Source: Niallia sp. XMNu-256
GTDB lineage: Bacteria > Bacillota > Bacilli > Bacillales > Cytobacillaceae
Assembly (NCBI RefSeq): GCF_036670015.1
Contig: NZ_CP137636.1
Coordinates: 1,094,501-1,158,500 of the forward strand
Direction of reading: 5' to 3'
DNA length: 64,000 bases
Shown here one piece after another: positions 44,926 to 53,184 of the stretch (within the stretch, counting starts at the first letter, position 1; every line of letters starts with the position of its first letter). Below the pieces are notes generated by a model. It saw only the letters and a program-made list of their open reading frames with translations. It was not told the origin of the DNA and did not search any database. The translations under genes were made by a program, and so were the position numbers.

Positions 44926-45102
44926 TCACATATCGACTAAATTAGCATATTCTTCAACAATTTCCTGGTACGTACCAGTAGTAGTAATAAATCCTTCATT
45001 GTCGTCGTAGCAAGCTTCATGTGTTACTTTACTGAAGATATCTAGTACGACTTGATCCTCTTCCGTGAATTTTTGTTGACATTTTGCGCAAACATTTTCC
45101 AT
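44926..45102 (-). CDS. Small zinc-ribbon-like protein, 58 residues
   Basis: Read by hand: starts MENVCAKCQQKFTEED and ends EYANLVDM. C5-x2-C8 and a HEAC pair around 28-31 suggest a small Zn-binding fold. GGGAAGGAG is 8 nt before the ATG. No neighbour shares its strand operon, and no family is certain. Confidence 0.6.
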   Translation of the reverse strand: MENVCAKCQQKFTEEDQVVLDIFSKVTHEACYDDNEGFITTTGTYQEIVEEYANLVDM

Positions 45103-45247
45103 TTTAATTTCTCCTTCCCATTATTAAGAATTCACCTATATTCTACCATGTAAGCGTTGACAAAATATTTCAAACTGTGAACTTTTTGTGATTTTTTTAG
45201 AATCTTTGTAATAATATATCTATTTAATGTAAAAAATGTCTAATAAG

Positions 45248-45339
45248 TAAAAAAAAGACCCATTGAATAAGGTGGCAACCTCAAAACGTTAGAGTAACAA
45301 TTCTAACTTTGGAGGTCGCCACCTTATGGGTCTATCATG
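45248..45339 (-). terminator. Long hairpin terminator of the DUF4023 gene
   Basis: About 80-nt inverted repeat: AGACCCAT with ATGGGTCT, AAGGTGGC with GCCACCTT, ACCTC with GGAGGT, and TTAGA/TCTAA near the loop. On the minus strand it ends in a long T run. It is far longer than a normal terminator. Confidence 0.72.
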
Positions 45340-45357
45340 TATGGTTCATGTTATCGG

Positions 45358-45483
45358 TTAACCTTTATTTCGATTTGTTGGCAACTTTGAACTTGGATCG
45401 TTATTGCCTTGTCGCTTGCGATTTTGTTCATCTTTCTTTTGCTTTTCATGTAATTTTTGAACAAACTCATTTGTGTTATCCAT
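45358..45483 (-). CDS. DUF4023-like small hydrophilic protein, 41 residues
   Basis: Starts MDNTNEFVQKLHEKQKKDEQN and ends KLPTNRNKG. This matches the Bacillus DUF4023 pattern of NTNEFVxKLHE, then NRKRQGN and a KLP end. GAGGAGGAG lies 7 nt before the ATG. A longer open frame overlapping it in another register (45351-45539) has no ribosome site and is not coding. Confidence 0.8.
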   Translation of the reverse strand: MDNTNEFVQKLHEKQKKDEQNRKRQGNNDPSSKLPTNRNKG

Positions 45484-45562
45484 GCTAACTCCTCCTCATG
45501 ATGTACTGCTTTTACTTTCTCCATTTTACTGAAAAACATGCAGGAATATGAGTGTATTCCTA

Positions 45563-46042
45563 CTATGAGTTAGTTGGTTTATTTATAATAGCCATAATTG
45601 ATATGGCTTCACCCGTTTTTTGATTTTCTTGTGTCATCGTTGTCGATAAATAAGAGATAAAACTCCCAAACTTTTGCACTTTTGCTTCTATTTCGACCAG
45701 TCCAAGCTGTAAAGGTTGATGAAAGGTGGTAGCAATATTAATAGATGAAAAGGTTTGGTTTTCGTTTATTAGAGTGGTAATGGCATAAGACATCATAATA
45801 TCTACTGTTGCGGTTATAAACCCACCTATCACAATCCCGTTTGCATTCAGGAGATGTTCTTCAATTTTCCAATGTCCAATGGCCTGACCGTCTTTAGCCT
45901 CAATTAGACTTATTCCAAGCAATCTGTCACATTTTGGTGGTTCTATCTCTTTTGAGATCACTTTATGTAAATTAATCAAATTTACGATCATTCCCTTCTT
46001 TTCTTTAGAAAATTGAATGCTCTCAAAAAAGAGTCGAGACAA
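45563..46042 (-). CDS. PaaI-like hotdog-fold thioesterase
   Basis: Up to 159 residues. Hotdog-fold features: LGISLIEAKDGQAIGHWKI, then LLNANGIVIGGFITATVDIMMSYA and a beta-sheet C-terminus (FHQPLQLGLVEIEAKV). The PaaI/YbgC-type family hydrolyses acyl-CoA thioesters. The start is uncertain: TTG at 46042 has no ribosome site and ATG 45991 sits too close to AAGAAGGG. Confidence 0.72.
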   Translation of the reverse strand: MSRLFFESIQFSKEKKGMIVNLINLHKVISKEIEPPKCDRLLGISLIEAKDGQAIGHWKIEEHLLNANGIVIGGFITATVDIMMSYAITTLINENQTFSSINIATTFHQPLQLGLVEIEAKVQKFGSFISYLSTTMTQENQKTGEAISIMAIINKPTNS

Positions 46043-46399
46043 TGGTTTTAATGTTCAAATCACATCTTACCTTATAGAAATTAAATTTGGTAGAATTTTG
46101 TGTTAATTACTATTATCTGAAAATTAACTGACAGGTAAGCTCCGAAAGTTTCACTTCATCTTAACAAATGATGAATTCTAATGAAATACCAATTGTCATG
46201 GGAGGGGAATCTTAGTAGAAAGGCTGAATTGTTCTGTATATATATTAATAGTTATTAGTTAATATCAATCTAATCGTTTTATTTTGTGTCTCTCCTAAAA
46301 GTACAATAGTTCACCCTGGGTAAAAAATATATTGAAAATTACTATTTTTGCAGTATAATGAACCTCATATCTTTTTTAAAAAGCATAGGGGGATTGCAA
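46043..46399. other. Spacer between thioesterase and symporter genes
   Basis: About 357 bp, no gene seen. It contains the small repeat remnant R8 (46129-46159). Confidence 0.5.
46129..46159 (+). repeat. Remnant R8 of the structured repeat
   Basis: AACTGACAGGTAAGCTCCG is directly followed by AAAGTTTCACTTCA: the right half of the left stem joined to the terminal GTTTCACTT end, with both following hairpins absent. Confidence 0.5.
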
Positions 46400-47359
46400 A
46401 TGAAAGCTTTAGAGAGAGCAAGTACGTTTGCGGGTAACACGTTTGCCTATTGGGTAATTTTGTTTGCCGCATTAGCATTATTATTTCCAGGGGGATTTAC
46501 TTGGATTGGATCTTATATTAGTTTATTGTTAGGAATTATTATGTTCGGAATGGGGATGACATTATCAGCTTCTGATTTTAAGGAAGTTATAAGTGCTCCT
46601 AAAAAAGTTCTCGTTGGGGTTTTGGCTCAATTTACTATTATGCCTTTTACTGCTTTTGGTCTCGCTTATCTCCTTGGGTTACCGCCTGAAATTGCTGTAG
46701 GGGTTATCCTAGTTGGTTCGTGTCCAGGAGGTACATCTTCCAATGTAATGACATTTTTGGCAAGAGGGAATACTGCATTATCCGTTACGATTACATCCTG
46801 TACGACTCTTTTAGCACCGTTAGTCACGCCTGCCCTTACTTTAATGTTGGCAAGTCAGTGGTTACCAGTCTCAGCAGGTGCGATGTTTAAATCGGTTGTA
46901 ACCATTGTTCTGTTGCCAATCATCCTTGGTTTAATTGCAAAGTCTTTATTCAGCAAGCAGGTTGAAAAAGGTGCTAAAGCTTTACCTTTAGTTTCAGTTA
47001 TTGGGATCGTTGCGATTGTGGCAGCTGTTGTAAGTGGAAGCAAGGAAAAAATTCTTGAAAGTGGTTTGCTTATTTTAGCGGTCGTTATTTTGCACAATGC
47101 ACTTGGATACCTACTTGGGTTTTTCGCTGCAAAACTATTAAAAATGAATTATGCTGATCAAAAGGCTGTATCAATTGAAGTTGGAATGCAAAACTCTGGT
47201 CTTGCTACAGCGCTTGCGATGGCTCACTTCTCACCACTTGCTGCCGTACCAGGTGCTATTTTTAGCGTTTGGCATAATGTATCTGGCTCTCTATTAGCTA
47301 ACTATTGGGGCAAAAAAGCTAAGAAGATGGAAGAAGAACAAAATACAACTTCTCCTTGA
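46400..47359 (+). CDS. Bile acid:sodium symporter family protein (YocS/PanS-like)
   Basis: About 319 residues from ATG 46400 (TAGGGGGATT upstream). Ten predicted membrane helices. The BASS-family motifs [16 protein letters not shown] and [13 protein letters not shown], where the sodium-binding sites lie, are intact. Related bacterial members move pantoate, keto acids or other organic anions with sodium; substrate unknown. Confidence 0.88.
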   Translation: MKALERASTFAGNTFAYWVILFAALALLFPGGFTWIGSYISLLLGIIMFGMGMTLSASDFKEVISAPKKVLVGVLAQFTIMPFTAFGLAYLLGLPPEIAVGVILVGSCPGGTSSNVMTFLARGNTALSVTITSCTTLLAPLVTPALTLMLASQWLPVSAGAMFKSVVTIVLLPIILGLIAKSLFSKQVEKGAKALPLVSVIGIVAIVAAVVSGSKEKILESGLLILAVVILHNALGYLLGFFAAKLLKMNYADQKAVSIEVGMQNSGLATALAMAHFSPLAAVPGAIFSVWHNVSGSLLANYWGKKAKKMEEEQNTTSP

Positions 47360-47466
47360 GATTCAATAAAGACTTAGTAATATCGTTTTTTTAAATCATG
47401 TTTGAAAGTCTGTCATTTCGTTCATAAAGGTAATAGAGAATTCCATTTACTTAAAGGAAGTGCCTT

Positions 47467-47880
47467 ATGAACGATTGGTTGTCAGGACTAGCAAATTCCA
47501 ATGAGCAGTTGGTTGGACTTGTGTTAACGATAGTAGCGATCGTTTTCTTAGTATCGATTTTACGTTCTGTTTTCCGCATGCTGATGCCTGTGTTGGTTAT
47601 TGGATTAGTGATGGTAGTGTTTCTAGGGTTTACTCCCGCTCAAGTGATTCATAAAGGGAAGCAAACGGTCATGGACGGAGGCCAGTTCCTTTTAAATGGA
47701 ATAGCTTCTTTTTTTGAACCAGATGTCAGTGGACCGGATATCTATGAGAAAAAAGATGGACTAGAAATCCCTCCTGAACATGATCCATTCAAGGACGGAG
47801 AAGAGATTCCAAGTGGAAAAGAAACAGATATCGATATTTTTCGAAGCCAAGAGGATGAGGATTTAGTCAATAAGCTATAG
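47467..47880 (+). CDS. Hypothetical membrane protein, 137 residues
   Basis: Two membrane helices (LVLTIVAIVFLVSILRSVF, then LMPVLVIGLVMVVFLGF) are followed by a soluble acidic C-terminal tail. AAAGGAAG precedes the ATG. I recognise no family. It is transcribed alone between the symporter and a convergent HAD gene. Confidence 0.68.
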   Translation: MNDWLSGLANSNEQLVGLVLTIVAIVFLVSILRSVFRMLMPVLVIGLVMVVFLGFTPAQVIHKGKQTVMDGGQFLLNGIASFFEPDVSGPDIYEKKDGLEIPPEHDPFKDGEEIPSGKETDIDIFRSQEDEDLVNKL

Positions 47881-47888
47881 CGATTCAA

Positions 47889-47940
47889 ACGAAAAGCCGG
47901 TTTTTCACTTAGTGAAAACCGGCTTTTCGTTTTACTTTTT
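47889..47940. terminator. Bidirectional terminator
   Basis: Nearly perfect 20-bp stem (arms ACGAAAAGCCGG and CCGGCTTTTCGT extended by TTTTCAC/GTGAAAA) between convergent genes, with T runs. Confidence 0.9.
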
Positions 47941-48737
47941 TAGTAACTAATCAATTCGCGGACCGCGTAGGCAAATCCATTCTCATTGTTTGTCATTGTA
48001 ATGACATCTGCTTCTTGTTTAACTTGAAATGGGGCATTTTCCATAGCTACTGATGTAGTAGCGACTTTAAATTGTTCCACATCGTTTCCGCCATCCCCAA
48101 AAGCAAAGATCTCTTCGAAAGGTTCTTCGGCTAATTCTTGATAACGTAGTAAAGCTGCTCCTTTATTCGCTTCAATCGAAGTAAATTCGACATTATTTGG
48201 ATGAGAGGAAGCCATAGATAACTCTAGCTTTCCATGGATTGCTTCTTTAGCAGCATCTATTTTTTCTAATTGATCTTTGCGTGAGACAGCCATAACTTTG
48301 TAAATTTTAATGCCTTCATTTTCAAGAATTTGATCATAATTGTAATTGGCAAAAATCGGCTCAATTTCCTCAGGGCTCTTATCTTGAATTTCTGGATTCC
48401 GACAAGGGAAACCACCTTGATTCGTATAGACCATGACCCATAATCCCAAATCTAGTAAAATTGGAAGCAACTTTTTGTACATATCTACTGGTAAGGAAGC
48501 TTCAAAAAGCACCTCTCTGTTGCTTGAGTAGATAACCGTTCCATTAATGCTGATAATGGGTGTTTGTAACTGTTGGATTTCAGAAAATTTAATCACATCT
48601 TCGATAGCGCGTCCAGTATTAATAATAATTCGGTGTCCTTGAGCTTTTAATTCTTGAAGAACTTGAAAGTTTTCTTCAGGAATTTGATGGTTTGTGTTTA
48701 ATAAAGTACCGTCTAAATCAATTGAGAAGCATTTCAT
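47940..48737 (-). CDS. HAD-superfamily Cof-type phosphatase
   Basis: 265 residues. Motif I SIDLDGTLL, motif II IINTGR, a motif III lysine in ANKGAALLRY and motif IV FAFGDGGNDVEQF. Cof subfamily with the C2 cap. It is a second member of the family in this window (the other is at 26518). Substrate unknown. Confidence 0.86.
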   Translation of the reverse strand: MKCFSIDLDGTLLNTNHQIPEENFQVLQELKAQGHRIIINTGRAIEDVIKFSEIQQLQTPIISINGTVIYSSNREVLFEASLPVDMYKKLLPILLDLGLWVMVYTNQGGFPCRNPEIQDKSPEEIEPIFANYNYDQILENEGIKIYKVMAVSRKDQLEKIDAAKEAIHGKLELSMASSHPNNVEFTSIEANKGAALLRYQELAEEPFEEIFAFGDGGNDVEQFKVATTSVAMENAPFQVKQEADVITMTNNENGFAYAVRELISY

Positions 48738-48793
48738 TGTATGTAAGTTCCTTTCAGTGATGCCAGTTTGTAATTTTGATTAAGTGTTTTATT

Positions 48794-49537
48794 TTATTTC
48801 TTTCCACCAGGAAATTTTTGTTGCTCAAGCATATCTGCTGTTTCATGGTAGTAGGATTGATTAAAGAAAGTTGCAACAAATTCTGTCCAAGTACCTGAAC
48901 GGTTATTTCCGGATCTTTCTTGTAAGTATTTTGCATAGATTTCGTTATATTCCTCTAAAATAGGGAGCAATTCATGTTGATAGGCTTCCTCATGATAAAC
49001 AGACTGCTTAGGCAGACGTGGTTTTAGCCCGGGATCTTGAGCAGGATGTCCAATGCAAAGGCCTGAAACCGGAATGACATATGGAGGAAGATTTAGTTCT
49101 TCAATAACCTGAAGTGCATTTCTGCGAATCCCTCCGATCGCTACTGTACCAAGACCGAATGATTCAGCAGCAGCAACCGCGGTTCCAAGTGCAATGCCAA
49201 CATCAGTAACTCCAACAATAAGGGAGTCGATATCATGAATTGCTTCCATTGATTTATTTTCCATTTGGCTTGCTAAATATGTACGATAAAAATCAGCGCA
49301 GAACACAAAGAAAACAGGTGCTTCCTCAATATGTTTTTGATTTCCACAAAGCTGAGCTAACCTTTTCTTCCGTTCCGGATCTTTAACAGCAACAATAGAG
49401 AATTGTTGTCCATTAATCCAATTTGGCGCAGCTTGGACAGTCTGAACAATTTGTTCCAACTGCTCGTCTTCTACAGGTTTATCTTCATAGGCCCGAATTG
49501 AACGGTGGGATAATAATGATTTAATTACTTCGTTCAC
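48794..49537 (-). CDS. NADPH-dependent FMN nitroreductase (NfrA-like)
   Basis: 247 residues. N-terminal HRSIRAYEDKPVEDEQLEQIV is the nitroreductase FMN phosphate-binding motif. WINGQQFSIVAV, GTAVAAAESFGLGTVAIGG and CIGHPAQDPGLKPRLP are typical of the NfrA/Frp-type flavin reductases. It reduces FMN, nitro compounds or disulfides such as those of stress. AAGGAGG precedes the ATG. Confidence 0.88.
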   Translation of the reverse strand: MNEVIKSLLSHRSIRAYEDKPVEDEQLEQIVQTVQAAPNWINGQQFSIVAVKDPERKKRLAQLCGNQKHIEEAPVFFVFCADFYRTYLASQMENKSMEAIHDIDSLIVGVTDVGIALGTAVAAAESFGLGTVAIGGIRRNALQVIEELNLPPYVIPVSGLCIGHPAQDPGLKPRLPKQSVYHEEAYQHELLPILEEYNEIYAKYLQERSGNNRSGTWTEFVATFFNQSYYHETADMLEQQKFPGGKK

Positions 49538-49675
49538 AAAGATAGACCTCCTTAATAATTAATTCTATTGTAGATTCTATCATAAACAACTGGAGTTTTC
49601 ACAAAACCAACCTCATTAGATGAAGGACAAATCATTAAAGAGGATGAAACATATAGTTTCACCCTCTACTGGAAG

Positions 49676-50824
49676 CTACCTTCCATTATTATTGTACACA
49701 GTCCAGCCTGTCCCATTAATTTGTTGGGATGAGTGAATGATTTTTTCCATTACCCGGTCCGCATCACCCCCGTTTAGTGGGACAGGTTGATAATTATTTC
49801 TATCGGAAACAGAGGAAATTGAAAAGGGAATAACAGTAATATTTTTTTCAGTTGTTAGATTATCATCAGTAAAATGAAAGGTTTGTTGGAAGACAAACGT
49901 GTCTTTATCACTAGGATTTCGGTTTCCTCCAAACATAAAGTTTCCTAGGCTATAGACAATAAATTTTCCCTCGTATTCTTCTATACCTTGAATAACGTGT
50001 GGGTGGTGACCAAGGATTAGATCTGCACCAGCATCAACCGTAAATCTGGCCAATGATTTCTGAGATTCGGTTGGAACATATTGCCGTTCAACACCCCAAT
50101 GATAATGGACTAGAACGATTTGCACACCCTGATCTCTTAATAATTTTATATCTTTCTCTATTTGACTGCGAATCTCAGGAGTGTCATACCATCCTTCATA
50201 ACCTAATGCTCCAATCTTAATCCCTTTTATTGTGGTGACGTATCTGTGTTCGTAACCGAAGTAACCGATTTGATGTTTTTTCAATACAGAAAGAGTATCT
50301 TTGTAACCTGTTTCTGAATAGTCATGAATATGATTATTTGCTAGATTGACTGCTTCAATTCCGCCTAACTGTAAGATTTCAGCATAGGAGGGATCGCCTT
50401 TAAATCTAAACTTTTTCTGAGCCTTTTTAGTAGACGTGGTCAAAGTGGTTTCAAGGTTGACCGTCGTAAAGTCATCCTTTAGAAAAATATCTTTAACCCC
50501 TTTAACAAAATAAGAGTAACCATTATTATCAGCTTCTTCAACGAAAGAACCTGAATAACCAAAGGATTCATCTGTGCCAATTGTAAAATCACCTGCTGCA
50601 CTTATTGTAATGCTTGTTTCCTGCTTGATTGGTGGTTTATTATAAGACTGATTATCGTTACTAGCAGGTAGTTCCTTTGAATGAAAATCGATATAAAAAA
50701 TAATCCCTAATCCAATAATGAGCGGAAGTCCGGTCCCTAATAGAATAAAGCTAAATCGTTTTAATCTTTTGTGCCTGTACTTGTTTTTCCTCGATAATTG
50801 ATCATTTGCCACTAATATCTCCAC
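49676..50824 (-). CDS. CapA-family protein (poly-gamma-glutamate-synthesis/metallophosphatase fold), membrane-anchored
   Basis: 382 residues. One N-terminal membrane helix (about 25-47) anchors an exported PGA_cap domain. Motifs: AAGDFTIGTDESFG, TVNLETTLTT, ANNHIHDY, VHYHWGVERQY and LGHHPHVIQGIEEYEG, ending in IVYSLGNFMFGG. The metal-binding His/Asp/Asn set is intact. No capB or capC is nearby, so it is more likely a lone CapA-like phosphoesterase. A second CapA-family gene lies at 53185. Confidence 0.85.
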   Translation of the reverse strand: MEILVANDQLSRKNKYRHKRLKRFSFILLGTGLPLIIGLGIIFYIDFHSKELPASNDNQSYNKPPIKQETSITISAAGDFTIGTDESFGYSGSFVEEADNNGYSYFVKGVKDIFLKDDFTTVNLETTLTTSTKKAQKKFRFKGDPSYAEILQLGGIEAVNLANNHIHDYSETGYKDTLSVLKKHQIGYFGYEHRYVTTIKGIKIGALGYEGWYDTPEIRSQIEKDIKLLRDQGVQIVLVHYHWGVERQYVPTESQKSLARFTVDAGADLILGHHPHVIQGIEEYEGKFIVYSLGNFMFGGNRNPSDKDTFVFQQTFHFTDDNLTTEKNITVIPFSISSVSDRNNYQPVPLNGGDADRVMEKIIHSSQQINGTGWTVYNNNGR

Positions 50825-50975
50825 CTCTTACAGAATGAATATAAAGCTATCAACCGAGCAATCGTCAAAAAAATGTTTTCATCCTACGATATGAAGGGAA
50901 GATAACGAACATGCTATATAGAATGAAATAACTCGGATAGATGCACAACCAAAAGGGGGAGGATCCATTATTTTT

Positions 50976-51004
50976 TTGCAAAATGGACTTTTTTGGTGTA
51001 GAAT
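50976..51004 (+). promoter_or_regulatory. Promoter of the marR gene
   Basis: TTGCAA, 17-nt spacer, TAGAAT; the first operator pair begins 2 nt after the -10. Confidence 0.65.
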
Positions 51005-51005
51005 A

Positions 51006-51034
51006 GTTCTGTAACGAACAGTTCAAAAATGAAC
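51006..51034 (+). promoter_or_regulatory. Tandem GTTC-N6-GAAC operators
   Basis: Two identical-pattern palindromes, GTTC-N6-GAAC at 51006-51019 and again at 51021-51034, one base apart. They lie just after the promoter -10 and 40-70 nt before the marR start. Probably the autoregulatory site of the MarR protein. Confidence 0.75.
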
Positions 51035-51072
51035 AGTGTAAAATATACAGAATATTCAGGTTGGATATTGTA

Positions 51073-51522
51073 ATGGAAAATAACTTAGAAATATTGTTAA
51101 GTGGTAAGCATTTTAAAAAATTGTATGAAAAAAAATACTTTCCTATTTTCAAGAAGTATGACATCACAAAAATTGAAATTGAAATATTATTATTCTTGCA
51201 ACATAACCGATCCTATGATACGGCTAGAGACATTGTTGAGTTAAAATCTTATACGAAATCACACGTTTCTAAGGCAATCGATTCTTTAATTAAGAATGGC
51301 TATTTAATAGGAAAGCTAGATGAACATGACAGAAGGAGTATTCATTTAGAAATTCCTCCTAGAGCGCAACCGATTGTCCAAGAGGCGTTGCAATTACGTA
51401 ACAGTCTTTTAGACATTCTATTTAAAAATATGAGCAATGAGGAAAAATTATTTTTAGATCAAATTGCTAGAAAAATAGATTGCAATATTAAAGAAGCCTT
51501 AGAAAACGAAAAAATTAATTAA
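51073..51522 (+). CDS. MarR-family transcriptional regulator
   Basis: About 149 residues from ATG 51073. The winged-helix core is visible: IEIEILLFLQHN, then RDIVELKSYTKSHVSKAIDSLIKNGYL and a wing with DEHDRRSIHLEI. The DxRR motif is typical of the family. It sits upstream of the citrate-synthase-like gene and is preceded by two tandem palindromes. Its effector is unknown. Confidence 0.85.
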   Translation: MENNLEILLSGKHFKKLYEKKYFPIFKKYDITKIEIEILLFLQHNRSYDTARDIVELKSYTKSHVSKAIDSLIKNGYLIGKLDEHDRRSIHLEIPPRAQPIVQEALQLRNSLLDILFKNMSNEEKLFLDQIARKIDCNIKEALENEKIN

Positions 51523-51643
51523 AAAATTCAACCATTTTATTTAAAGGTATTTTTTTACAAGAGAAGAAATATACACTATAGACAAACATAGACTTAGGAC
51601 AAAGAGAATCAATAAAGAGGACGAAAGGGAGGAAAAAGATCTG

Positions 51644-53002
51644 ATGAGTAAAGAGGAAATGATTGAGAATTACACAAAAAAGTATAGTGAAATTACGACT
51701 GAACATAGCTCCATCGAGAGTCAGCTGTATGATGACTTTGGAGTAAAAAGGGGACTGAGAGATAAAAACGGAAAAGGGGTACTTGCTGGATTAACGAAAA
51801 TTTCTGACATTCGTTCGAATGAGGAAGTTGATGGCAAGCTAGTTCCATGTGAAGGACAACTCTATTATCGTGGATATAATATTTATGATTTAGTTAGTGG
51901 ATTTGAATCACATCGCAGATATGGATTTGAGGAAATTACTTACTTGCTATTATTTGGCGAACTTCCAACACAAGATCAACTAAAAGAATTTTCACAAATT
52001 CTTTTAGAAAGCAGCCATCTGCCTAGAAATTTCACTAGAGACGTTATTATGAAAGCCCCAAGTAAAGATATTATGAATTCTTTAACAAAGAGTATATTGA
52101 CACTAGCTTCTTATGATAAACAGGTAGATGATTTGTCTTTAGATAATGTATTAAGACAATGCTTAAAGTTAATTAGTACGTTCCCAAGATTATCTGTATA
52201 TGGTTATCACGCTTATCGCCATTTTGATTGTGATGATAGTCTTTATATCCATAGACCAGATCCGAACTTATCAATGGCGGAAAATATTTTGCGCATGTTA
52301 CGACCTGATATGAAATTCACAGATCTTGAAGCACGTGTGCTTGATATTGCTTTAGTCTTACATATGGAGCATGGTGGTGGAAATAACTCTACATTTACAA
52401 CAAGAGTCGTGTCTTCAGCAGGTTCGGATACTTATTCGGTCATTGCAGCAGCATTATCTTCATTAAAAGGTCCAAAACATGGCGGAGCTAATATCAAAGT
52501 AGTTGAAATGATGGCAGACATTAAAGCCAACGTGAAAGACATTAATGATGAAGATGAAGTTAGAAATTATTTAACGAGAATGTTAAACAAAGAGGTATTT
52601 GACAAACGTGGTTTAATTTACGGAATGGGACACGCAGTTTATTCGATTTCTGATCCACGAGCTCAAGTGTTTAAAGGATTTGTTGAAAAATTAGCACTTG
52701 AAAAACACCGCGATAATGATTTCGGACTATACTCGATGGTTGCAAAATTAGCGCCAGAAGTGATTGGTGAAAAGCGTCGTATTTATAAAGGAGTTAGTGC
52801 AAACGTTGACTTTTACAGTGGTCTTGTCTACAGCATGTTAAATATCCCAGTTGAGCTCTACACACCAATTTTTGCGATGGCAAGAATTGTCGGCTGGAGT
52901 GCACACCGTTTAGAAGAATTGATCAATGTAGACAAAATTATTCGCCCAGCCTATAAAAGCATTATGGAAGAAAAAGAATATAAGGATGTTAGCGAACGCT
53001 AA
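51644..53002 (+). CDS. Citrate/2-methylcitrate synthase, long form (452 residues)
   Basis: 452 residues against about 370 for the usual Bacillus CitZ/CitA; an N-terminal extension of about 50-60 residues precedes the conserved LAGLTKISDI start. Catalytic residues: KHGGANIKV (His), GMGHAVYSISDPRA (His) and the SANVDFYSG Asp region. This long form resembles citrate synthases of anaerobic Firmicutes, and such proteins can also act on propionyl-CoA. GGGAGGAA precedes the ATG. MarR lies upstream, and a strong terminator follows. Confidence 0.88.
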   Translation: MSKEEMIENYTKKYSEITTEHSSIESQLYDDFGVKRGLRDKNGKGVLAGLTKISDIRSNEEVDGKLVPCEGQLYYRGYNIYDLVSGFESHRRYGFEEITYLLLFGELPTQDQLKEFSQILLESSHLPRNFTRDVIMKAPSKDIMNSLTKSILTLASYDKQVDDLSLDNVLRQCLKLISTFPRLSVYGYHAYRHFDCDDSLYIHRPDPNLSMAENILRMLRPDMKFTDLEARVLDIALVLHMEHGGGNNSTFTTRVVSSAGSDTYSVIAAALSSLKGPKHGGANIKVVEMMADIKANVKDINDEDEVRNYLTRMLNKEVFDKRGLIYGMGHAVYSISDPRAQVFKGFVEKLALEKHRDNDFGLYSMVAKLAPEVIGEKRRIYKGVSANVDFYSGLVYSMLNIPVELYTPIFAMARIVGWSAHRLEELINVDKIIRPAYKSIMEEKEYKDVSER

Positions 53003-53009
53003 TAAATGT

Positions 53010-53053
53010 AGTGCCAATTACCATTCAATTTGGATGGTAATTGGCACTTTTTA
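53010..53053 (+). terminator. Terminator of the citrate synthase gene
   Basis: AGTGCCAATTACCAT pairs perfectly with ATGGTAATTGGCACT; T run follows. Confidence 0.92.
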
Positions 53054-53184
53054 TATGAAAAAATTGCTATATTAGACAAGTAAAGGTTCCCTCAAAAGTG
53101 TTAAAATGATAATATATTACACAGTTTGGTAAAAAATAAATAACATATTTTTGTTTATGTCAAAAAGAATTGAGGGATTTATGT

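Noticed and set aside
45351-45539. 62-codon minus-strand open frame
   Set aside because: It overlaps the DUF4023-like gene in another frame; only the 41-residue frame has the GAGGAGGAG ribosome site and family-like residues.
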